From Dipteronia dyeriana (Eukaryota; Streptophyta; Magnoliopsida; Sapindales; Sapindaceae), in NCBI GenBank assembly GCA_032871835.1, contig CM065299.1, forward strand, positions 97,525,652 to 97,589,651: 64,000 nt of DNA, read 5' to 3'. Position numbers and translations under genes: made by a program. Under the pieces are notes generated by a model. That model had not been told where the DNA came from and did no database searches. It saw only the letters and a list, made by a program, of their open reading frames with translations. Shown here in pieces: positions 55,701 to 64,000 of this stretch (positions are counted from its first letter, which is position 1; each line of letters starts with the position of its first letter).

Positions 55701-55769
55701 ACGTAAAATTGCTTCTGATATTTGGCAAACAATTCAAAGTATTTGCAAAGTCACTGTACAATTGAGGAC

Positions 55770-56588
55770 CTAAAAATGTAACAACCAAAATTAGAATTCG
55801 ATATATAACAAAAAGGACCAGGAGATAGATTCAGGCATTAAGGGCAATTCAACTCCACAAAAAAAAAGAAACAAATTTAGAGAGCAACATAGCAAAAGAG
55901 AACAGGAGAAGCAACATAGTAAAACAAAGAGAAAGGTATGTGCTTTCTTTTTTGTTTTTACTTAAAAACAAAACGAGTCATGGAAAGGACACTTATTTAA
56001 GTAGCCATAAGTCATTTAAGATAGTTATTCAGATTATCTATGGAGGAGAATACATGCTTAATAATCAACAATTTGAAACAATATGAACTTGGATACCCTA
56101 ACTTAAATCCTGATTAACTCACTTCTAAGTCCTCATTCTATTTTATATAGCAACTTATGCAATCAGCTAGATATGGAAAAATATGAGGTTATAGGGATAA
56201 AAGTTTAAATGATCCATGCAAAGACTTGATCAAGCCACTTGGACTTCCAGATAGATTACTTCCAATATAACACCATAACCCAGATCATGTAGGAGATCTA
56301 GTTTAAAGATCACATAAAAAATATCTAAAACACACATCCACCACCCCATGGAAAGATTGATTATAACTATTGAATAAAACTTCCAATGTCTTAAAACTAT
56401 TCAAAAAGCCACACAGGGAAGATCCTTATTAGTACACAACACTGTTTGATGTTAAAAATTCCATTATAGCATTGCTCATTGAATAATAAATTTTCATCCA
56501 GTTCCAAAAATTTCAACCCCAAACTATCTAGACAATTCTCCATCGGAACAAATTTACAACTTCAAATCAATACATAGTACAAGATTAA
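55770..56588. other. Non-coding interior of the TIR element
   Basis: Unique AT-rich DNA. No frame, RNA gene or repeat is supported. Confidence 0.45.
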
Positions 56589-57380
56589 GACCCAGTTTGA
56601 CATTGTTGTGCCGTGGGGGAAATTGCTTTTGATTCTGCTGTAGGGAAATTGCTTTTGGATTTGCTGTGAGAAGAATCAGTTAGGTGTTTGGTAAACTGAT
56701 TTTTAAAAGTGCTGTAAGAACCAAAAGCAATTTCAATGTATTTGGTAAAAAAGTGTTGTAACTGAAAAAAATTACTAGAAAGAACAAAAATGAATATTTA
56801 AGATGATTTAAAAATAAATAATTTATTTTATTTTTGTATAACCATAAACATGTTATAAAATAAATAATTTATTTTATTTTTGTGTGACCATAAACTTGTT
56901 ATAAAATAAATAAATAAATTTTGTTAAAAAATATATTATTTTGCTTTAATTTTTTTTTATCTATTAACACATGTTGTGAATATATCAAGAAAACTAGCAT
57001 AATTTGATTCAAGGATTCATAAGATTACACAATTGAAATAGACAACATGTAAATAGAAAAGTATATGTTATAGTAAATTGTAAATAAAATAATAAATGCT
57101 AAGTGCGCGTTTTATTATGTGGTAAATTTCATAAAAGGCAAGGGATAAAATAGTAAGTTTAGAAAAAAAATCATTAATAAGAGTATTAAGTGTGATTTCA
57201 TTTCTGCTTCCTAGGAAGCTGATTTCTAAAAGTATCAATTTGTAGATTCTCAATTTCTGTTGTGGGGGAAGCCAAAAGAGACCAAAGGCACTTTCCAGAA
57301 ATTTTACCAAACACTTCAGGTCAACTTCAGAAGCACTTTTAGCTCCAAAAGTAGCATGGGAAGCAATCCCAAATTGGGCC
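56589..57380. mobile_element. PIF/Harbinger (Tourist-like) MITE, 792 bp
   Basis: Begins GACCCAGTTTGACATTG and ends CAATCCCAAATTGGGCC, inverted at 13 of 17 positions. Flanked by TAA on both sides (56586-56588, 57381-57383). Internal AATAAATAATTTATTTTATTTTTGTG-type units are repeated. No transposase. Confidence 0.8.
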
Positions 57381-58139
57381 TAAGACAATTCTGGACAACA
57401 ACTAATGAAACGAGTATGAGATTTGTTCCTAAAAAAGTTTTCTCAACAGCAAAACAAACCATGAAAGATAATTCACTCCATAATCTACTTTGATTAGTAA
57501 CTATCAATTGTAACAGCATATTTAGAGAAAGATAATGTAATCAAGACTCTGTTTGGTTAAAAAACAAAAGAAAATACTCCTTTTGGTTAAAAAACAAAAA
57601 AAAATTACTCTGTTTGGTTTACGAGAAAATTGATTCTTGGAAACTAAACAGAAGCGAGGAACATGAGAAATTTACTGCGTCTCCGGTGGCTTCGACGAAG
57701 AGAGAGGTGCGAGGCGACAACGAGAGGCTACGACGATGAGAGAGGTGCGATACGATAGCTACCAGCAGAGACAGTGACAGAGATGCAAGGCGACAGCAAG
57801 AGAGGTGTGAGGCGATGACAAGCGGCAGCGACAATGAGAGGTGCGAGGCGACGATGAACTCTTCTCCTCATTTTTCTTTCTTTCTTGTTTATTACTTGAT
57901 GTAAATGTAACCCTAACAAAACTGATCAGTTCAACTTTCAACCATAACAAAACAAAAGCGTGTTTTTACTGCTCACTTAATTTTATTATTCTAATTTCAA
58001 ATCTAGGGTTATTTTTATCCAAAACTGGTTAAAATTGATGAAAACAATAAAAAATATATTAATGGCTAAAAACAATAAACTGGTAAATTTTTTGACTACT
58101 TATGAATTCAGCCATATATATATGTGAATTTATAAAGAG

Positions 58140-58503
58140 CAAAAAAAAATTATTGGTTTACTGTTTTTAGCCATTGATTTATATTTTATTATTTTTGTCA
58201 TTTTTAACTACTTTTGGATAAAATTACCCCTAAATTTTACTCACATAACATGTAACTTGGTTACATGCTATTTGATTTCAAGTTATACCAGTTGATTTTT
58301 CAAGTTACATGTCAATTGACTTTCAACTTATATGTCAATTAGTTTCAAGTTATATGCTAGTTGATTTCTAATTTTTTGGGTGAGTGAAGTAAAGATAAAA
58401 TGAAGGGCAATCTTATCTGTTCAAGGCTAAAAGTGATAAATATAATAAAATATAAATTTATGGCTAAAAATAATAAACCAATAAACTTTTTAATTATTTC
58501 TTC
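58140..58503. mobile_element. Short MITE related to the 52.7-58.1 kb element
   Basis: Both ends share TTATTGGTTTACTGTTTTTAG-like sequence in inverted orientation, and the middle carries GTTACATG units (58255-58365) as in the large element. It looks like an internal-deletion derivative lying immediately beside it. Confidence 0.6.
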
Positions 58504-58509
58504 TAAGTT

Positions 58510-58510
58510 C

Positions 58511-58570
<60 letters not shown>
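58510..58570. repeat. (CT)n(AT)n microsatellite
   Basis: A run of CT dinucleotides followed by AT dinucleotides at the right edge of the MITE. Simple repeat only. Confidence 0.9.
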
Positions 58571-58884
58571 CTTAACATATTTAATTTTTATGAAAATGGG
58601 CAAAAAAACCTTTTTACCATTTTAAAATTAATATAATATTTTTTATATTAGTGTCTATTATAATTAATTTGGTCAAATATTTTAATTTTAAATAAATATT
58701 TAAAACATTATAATTAAATTAATAAATAATTTATTAAAAAAGTATAAAGATAACATATAGGAGTCACAATAGTCAAGGAGTCTGACAGGTGTCATACAAG
58801 GCCAATAGAAGTTAGATAGGAGTTACAAGAGACAAGGAATCTGATAGGTGTCATAGAAGGTCACCAGTGGCCTCTGAGTCATAT

Positions 58885-59080
58885 TTTCACTATGTTTGGG
58901 GTCCAATTCTTCAACAACAATCCTTTTGAGTACAGCTCTAGCAATCCAAACAAATATTAGAATTCATGTAAGAAATGAACTTCATCAAGTAAAGCTTATA
59001 AGTTCTATGTGAGGGCTTCAAGCTTCTAGTGCAGCAGCTGCTGGTGATGGTTATATGCCAACCAATGTGCTTATGAAATG
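58885..59080 (+). pseudogene. Chitinase fragment (subfamily 2)
   Basis: Matches the region from [16 protein letters not shown] to DGYVPTNVL with stops and small gaps. It is preceded by the same AT-rich block as the fragment at 24600-24712. It ends abruptly where an inverted fragment begins. Confidence 0.75.
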
Positions 59081-59084
59081 GACA

Positions 59085-59215
59085 TATTGGAGTTAGAAAC
59101 CAGAGCAATTAGCACTAGAAAGGAGAGAATTGAATTGCAGGTGAGAAAAGTTCAGTACCCATAGGCAATATTAAAACTTTGCTAGTTTATAGTTATACAA
59201 AGTTTCCTGGAATGT
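59085..59215 (-). pseudogene. Inverted chitinase 5' fragment (subfamily 2)
   Basis: On the minus strand the sequence gives the leader (ATTCCAGGAAACTTT), the start codon of the MGTELFSPAI signal peptide and LIALVSN. The same leader is upstream of 16124. So a 5' end is fused tail-to-tail to the preceding 3' piece on the opposite strand. Confidence 0.75.
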
Positions 59216-59246
59216 AATGCGAGGTATAGTTAATCGATGAAATCCA

Positions 59247-59516
59247 TTTCTTCCATAGTAGAGACCAAGACTTATATACAATCCATGGACATCGCTCACT
59301 AGTGATTTGAGATGTGATAATAACCCAGGCCTACCAAATAGATATTATTCGCTTTGGGCTTCACACACGCATCCTTTATCCTCACATATTTGGTTTGGAT
59401 CATGAGCTTCACGCAAGCATCTCTCACCCATGGGCAAAAACATGTATACTTAGTGAGGAGAGACAAAAGCTTATATACAAATGGATTTCACTCACTATAG
59501 GGAGTTTATGACAAGT
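59247..59516 (-). mobile_element. Short LTR remnants (about 205-bp family)
   Basis: 59314-59516 matches 61672-61875 (TTCACGCAAGCAT, GAGAGACAAAAG or GAGAGACCAAGA, TTATATACAA). 59247-59313 is the end of another copy. A TGATACCATT primer-site complement precedes the copy at 61672. They flank the truncated element at 59518-61567 and may be LTRs of a TRIM that received it. Confidence 0.5.
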
Positions 59517-59517
59517 C

Positions 59518-61567
59518 TGTGACAATATAACCTAAATACAAGGTTCTATTTATACTAGTTATAGGGAGTTTATGACAAGTCTTCTTTTTGAAGAGAAAAC
59601 ATTTTCCTTCAAGCATAAGAACTTCCTAAAAGAACACTTTTCTTTTCCGTCAAAGATTTCCTGTTTCACGCATTCTTATGATTGACTACGATTCGGGTCA
59701 CGGTTGCGCACCCACTTCCTAAACCATTGCAAGTCACCTAGAATGCACCTCGTTCTTCGTTTCTTAAGTTGTTCTAGTCTTCAACCTCCCTCAAACAACA
59801 CCATTCCAACTCCATAACATTTTTCCCACGTCTCCAGAAAGTTTCACATCATTTACGTCTCGTTTGGTTCACGTTGGTTTCACTTGAGAATACAAGCCAA
59901 AACCTAACAATTCTCCCATTTGGTTTGAATTCTCAAGACCTTTGTCCACAACCACGACTTTCATCACTGAGAATCAACATACTCCACCACAAGGTATAAC
60001 CACTTAGGAACGAACCGGTATAAGATTTTTTTTTCTTCCTTTTGCTTTGTGTTCGTTGTTCCGCCATCATGTCGAAAATAACCTGCTGAAATTACGGTGC
60101 AACTCCTCACATTAGATTATTAGGGAGTTCGTCAGCCATCGATATCCTTGTCCACCATACACCTTACATAACTTTCTGACTAATGCCTTATGCACAATTA
60201 TGGACCACTAGCAGCAACATATCCTCTTCTATGGCCAGTGGGGAAAACTGCCAATAGGATAAACATGTTCTTACATCACTCAACCTTGTGAAAGACATTT
60301 TGTCTTTGCATCACATACCTGATGAAATACTTGCTACTAGAATCGAGAGTGCTTTACCAGATAAGCCCCACACCACCACTAGAAACTTCGAGCGTTTATT
60401 TTTTTTAATACTCAATTAGCGTATTGTGTAACCCAAATTAGATTTTTTTGACTTGTACCTACCACCACAAGCCAAAAAAAAGATCTCCTCCATTTATATT
60501 CTTCCTTTCATCAAACACTAATGAGTTTGTAACTGCTCTCAAGACGTATCTTCTATTCTAAACCATACTAGGCAACCCAGAATCATCATCCCAATACCAT
60601 CAAGTCCTCCATACGATCTCATGTAAAGACTTGAAAAATGCCATCACCAAACTATAGGTTACCAAGTCCTCTATATGACATCCCATGAAGACTTGAAACC
60701 ACCATCGTCGACCAAGGCTCTGATACTAATTATTAGGGATTCAGAACCGATGATTGCTAAATCGTCATGCCTAATATACGTCCTTAACTCATAGCAATTA
60801 ATAAAATCTATAGTACAAAAATAGATGAGAGAAAATAAACCAATAACAACACAAGATATACGTGGGAAACCCAAATCGGGTAAAAAACCACGGGTCGTTA
60901 GGATAACATAGAAAGTTCCACTATATGATAAATTATTACAACCATATACTCCAGGATTCTCTCTCACAACGCTCACAAGATCCTCACCAAGAACCCCCCT
61001 CCCCCAATATCCCTTAGGTCTCCCTTGAATATCACCCACGGATCTCTAGGTCTCGCACTCGGATCTCTACACTCTCTCTGATGTTACATGATGTTCTTTT
61101 TGCTCCACATAAAATAACCTAAATACAATATTCTATTTATACCAATTAAAGGGAGTTTAAGATAAAAGGAAATCCTACTCCTAAACGTACCAGAATTACT
61201 TGTTCAACATAAATACTATTTCATATTTATGACAAGTCTTCGTGTTAAGGAGAAATTCTTTTCCTTCAAGCACAAGAACTTCCCAAAAGAACACTTACCT
61301 TTTCCGTCGAAGATTTTTTGTTTCCCACATGCTTATGATTGACAACGATTAGGGTCACGATTGCACACTTGCTTCCTAAACCGTTGCAAGTCACCTGGAA
61401 TGCACCGCTTTCATCGTGTCTTAAGTTGTTCTAGTCTTCAACCTCCCTCAAACAGCACCATTCCTACTCCCAAATGTTTTCCCCACGTCTTTAGGAAGTT
61501 TCACATTAGTTAAGTCTCATTAGGTTCACATTGGGGTTCACTTGAGAATATGAGCCAAAACCTAACA
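59518..61567 (-). mobile_element. Truncated copia-type element related to 20769-23768
   Basis: A 5'-truncated left LTR (59518-59909), an interior of about 820 bp and a right LTR (about 60732-61567). GGCTCTGATACTAAT next to the right LTR is a mutated primer-site complement. CAATTCTCCCATTTGG next to the left LTR matches the polypurine side of the 20.8-kb element. No coding capacity. Confidence 0.8.
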
Positions 61568-61671
61568 ACAATCTCCCCCCTTCGGACCTCACATCCTCGT
61601 CAAGGTCTAAACGCAATCCCAAATCCAAATCCCCATCCCACACCAGGTAGTGAGTCTGTTTTGATACCATT

Positions 61672-61875
61672 TATAACGGTCCAGACCCACCAAGTAGATA
61701 TAGTCTACTTTTGGATTCACACACATATCCTTCACCCTCAAGGATTTGTTTTGGATCATGGGTTTCACGCAAGCATCCTTCAACCATGACCCAACACGCG
61801 TCTACTTAGTTAAGAGAGACCAAGACTTATATACAAGTAATGGATCTCACTCGCTAGCGATGTAGGATGTGACAC
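61672..61875 (-). mobile_element. Short LTR, right copy
   Basis: Direct repeat of 59314-59516. The adjacent CTGTTTTGATACCATT is a degenerate complement of the tRNA-Met primer site, so this end is the 5' LTR in minus orientation. Confidence 0.5.
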
Positions 61876-62174
61876 TCAAGTCAGCAATTCGAATTCTAAC
61901 AATGACATAAAGCTTCAAAAATATACTTGGTCTAGATAAATTGATAGATAGATACCGTAAACACAATCATGTTTGTCTTTCTCATGAACTATGTCCAAAA
62001 AAAAAAGTAAAGCAGCGAAGACTTCATAAGTCTTTAGTGGAGAGGAATAAAAAAATATTTTTAATCATATACAAAGACTTCTCACATACAATCCCCTTAC
62101 ATAAAGTTTATATCAAAATCATTCATAATATAATGAAATTTAATGAGATCTTTTGCATGAATATAAGAAAAATA

Positions 62175-62817
62175 TGTTGTCGAGAAAAATCGCACACACA
62201 CAAATCTAATCACAAACACAAAATAACAGAAAGCAATAAGAAGAAAGAAGACACCAAAGATTTTACATAGTTCAGTAAATTGTCTTCGTCCACGGAGCGC
62301 ACCGCACTCAATCCACTATATCTCAGAGTTGATTACAATCTCTCTGTCTCTCTTTTAGTCTCTCTACAACTGCTCTCTCTCTCTATCAATTTTCCTCACA
62401 CACTACGCACTATTTTTCTGCTTTCTTTCTTCTCACTTTAGAGTACAAATAATGGTAGTATTTATATATGAGCACTAGGGTTAGCCAAATCCCAATTGGA
62501 ATCTATTTCTTTTTTCCAATTACTTATTTGCACAGGATTTCCTCTTTCCTCACGAAATCCGTCTCTACTGCGATCTGGACCGCTGTTTGGGCACATGCCT
62601 GCTCCGCTGTCCACAACGTATGATTCATCTGTGGAATACCGCTCCATAGACCGCGGTGTGTGCATGTTGCATGTGCCGCGGTACACACATCATGTCACAT
62701 CTGGACTTCTTCGCTGTGTGTACCGCGATCCGAACACTTACCTCTGCCACGGTTGCCGTTGCGTCAGCTGTTGGAGCTCGTTTTTCTTATTCGTTTCTGG
62801 CTTCACATAACCCAACA
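62175..62817 (-). mobile_element. Solo LTR, 643 bp
   Basis: Runs from TGTTGTCGAG to ACCCAACA between AAATA duplications (62170-62174, 62818-62822). It carries CCGCGG-rich segments like the copia LTRs at 11.6, 21.6 and 23.5 kb. No internal region. Confidence 0.75.
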
Positions 62818-62822
62818 AAATA

Positions 62823-63066
62823 AAATATACTCATGGGAAAATTTCCAATTTTTTATTTATTTTGGAAACTACTTTTCTAATTTTTTTAAGCAAAACAAAT
62901 TTTAAAAGTGGGAAAATTTGAGGCAAATTTAGAAAAAAAAAATAGTTCCCGAATTTGAAAAAAAAATAATAAATTTCTCATACGTATATTTTATTTTTTT
63001 TATCATCCATGTAAAAAAAAATATGTAAGAGAGTTTGCATATGAGATGTCGTCATATATATCAGAG
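62823..63066. other. AT-rich DNA, no gene seen
   Basis: Long A and T tracts only. Confidence 0.5.
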
Positions 63067-63561
63067 CTTCTCATGTGCATATAACTCAATGACATAAGCA
63101 TATATTTAAACATGTTTAATAACCATTAGATTAATCTTTTGGCCGTAATCAAAAGTGATAAAAAAAAACAATTTTAAATTATTATTTCTCCCTTTTCTCT
63201 CCTATTTGCTTCATATCCAATGCGGACCAATTTCTTCACCTTGCACATCTTCTCTCCTTCTTACAATCACACCCTTTCTCCAACCATGAACTCCGGTTCT
63301 CTGATCTTTTCTAAAAAAACTCTGGTTCTCAACTTGATTCCCTACACAATTTGCTCCATATACCAAATTGTAAGAAAGGATCAGTGTCGTGTCGGGTGAG
63401 AGAAATTGATCTGCAATAGATATGGTGCAGTTATGAGAGAGAAATAAGAATTTAAAATTGTTTTTTTTTTTATCACTTTTGATTACGGCCACAAGATTGA
63501 CTTAATGATTATTAAACAGGTTTTGATATACGCATGTGTTAGGGGGTATGCGTATGAGAAA
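63067..63561. mobile_element. Long-TIR MITE, about 495 bp
   Basis: Inverted ends of about 100 bp share TTCTCAT, GTTTAATAA, GGCCGTAATCAAAAGTGATAA and AACAATTTTAAATT. The centre is unrelated and non-coding. A target duplication was not identified, so edges are approximate. Mutator-like by TIR length. Confidence 0.7.
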
Positions 63562-64000
63562 CTATAATATTATATATATAAATTTATGTCGGTAATGTAC
63601 TTCATCAATGCGTTGGATGTGTACCATTATATTTATATACTTTGATTCAAAAACCTTTTCATAATCAGTGATCCACATATAACGTATAAATATAAATTAT
63701 ATCATAGTAAAATGAAAAGAAAATGACTATATATATAGATTTTCGAAAAATATAGGATATTTAAATTTAAACGTTGATTTTATCTGACGGCTGAATTTAG
63801 ACGTTGAAAAATATATCAAAGAAAGGATAATATAAATAATAAAAATTCTCAACTTTTTTACCGTTCCAACTACGTAATTTATATTTTTTTTCTTTCCTTT
63901 TATATTATCTAATAATATTTTTAAAAAGATTAGAATAGAACAACTTAAATTTGAATTTATTTAAATAAAATATACCAAGGCAAAGTGTGAACTGTGAAGC
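63562..64000. other. AT-rich DNA to the window edge
   Basis: Nothing recognisable. Confidence 0.5.

Larger units (their letters stand above)
53350..55760. repeat. Tandem duplication of a block with GTTACATG minisatellites
   Basis: 53350-54650 and 54660-55760 both start AAATACTATATTTCGTATTG, continue through an array of ~22-30 bp units (GAAGTTACATGCCAGTTGA consensus), and end with a protease relic on the minus strand. The second block is shorter and more diverged at its end. Confidence 0.8.
52714..58110. mobile_element. TIR element with GTTACATG arrays and ULP1-like relics, about 5.4 kb
   Basis: The left end (GATTAAAAAGTTTATTGATT, TTTTTAGCTAAAAATTTAT) is mirrored by the complement of 58030-58105 (TTTATTGTTTTTAGCCATTAATATATT). 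A short relative with both ends lies at 58140-58503. Inside are a TC-rich stretch, two tandem ~1.1-1.3 kb blocks each with GTTACATG repeats and a protease relic, and a Tourist-type MITE. No transposase was recognised and no target duplication confirmed. Mutator-like is the best guess. Confidence 0.55.

Noticed and set aside
57619..57950. Arg/Ser/Leu-rich minus-strand frames
   Set aside because: Repetitive GAGAGGTGCGAGGCGACA sequence gives open frames without any recognised domain.
59247..61875. Cassandra-type TRIM with 5S rRNA-like LTRs
   Set aside because: The short LTRs have the primer-site complement but no 5S-like block was found.

Overview
This is a 64-kb piece of a plant nuclear genome, most likely a eudicot. 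It is AT-rich and has small introns and plant-specific gene families. No bacterial, organellar or RNA-gene signal was seen. The species cannot be named from the sequence alone.

The genic backbone is a tandem array of class III (GH18, hevamine-type) chitinases. One copy (8533-9520, +) looks intact: promoter, signal peptide, one short intron, full catalytic motif and poly(A) signal. At least eight further copies or fragments follow (10669-13218, 14051-14258, 14670-15449, 16124-19322, 24103-24712, 34564-34972, 48213-49192, 50935-51022, 52018-52540, 58885-59215). All are broken by frameshifts, stops, truncation or insertions. Two subfamilies alternate: an intron-containing one whose intron starts with GC rather than GT, and an intronless one. 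Coding blocks and spacers were duplicated together, so the paralogues act as pre-insertion controls for several transposons.

Most of the rest is transposable-element sequence, often nested. At 1-4872 is the right part of a Mutator-like element (MULE) with a transposase tail and a convergent DUF1985/ULP1 protease pseudogene. At 5-13 kb are hAT- and Tourist-like MITEs and solo LTRs around chitinases 1 and 2. At 14.8-23.8 kb are two solo LTRs, a 1.25-kb hAT-like element and a 3.0-kb non-autonomous copia-type element with both LTRs. At 25.4-34.4 kb is a copia pol remnant between inverted LTR pieces, itself hit by two hAT-type elements. At 35.3-47.9 kb is a non-coding LTR element whose right LTR was split by a complete 9.26-kb MULE carrying transposase and DUF1985/ULP1 relics. 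At 49-51 kb is a composite with BolA-like and armadillo-like gene fragments. At 52.7-58.5 kb is a terminal-inverted-repeat element with GTTACATG arrays and two decayed ULP1-like segments. At 59-64 kb are LTR remnants and a long-TIR MITE.

The only gene likely to make a working protein is the first chitinase, a secreted hydrolase with W-box-type motifs upstream. The most unusual content is the recurrence of ULP1-type SUMO-protease relics in transposons, and the series of insertions whose target duplications and empty sites can be read directly.
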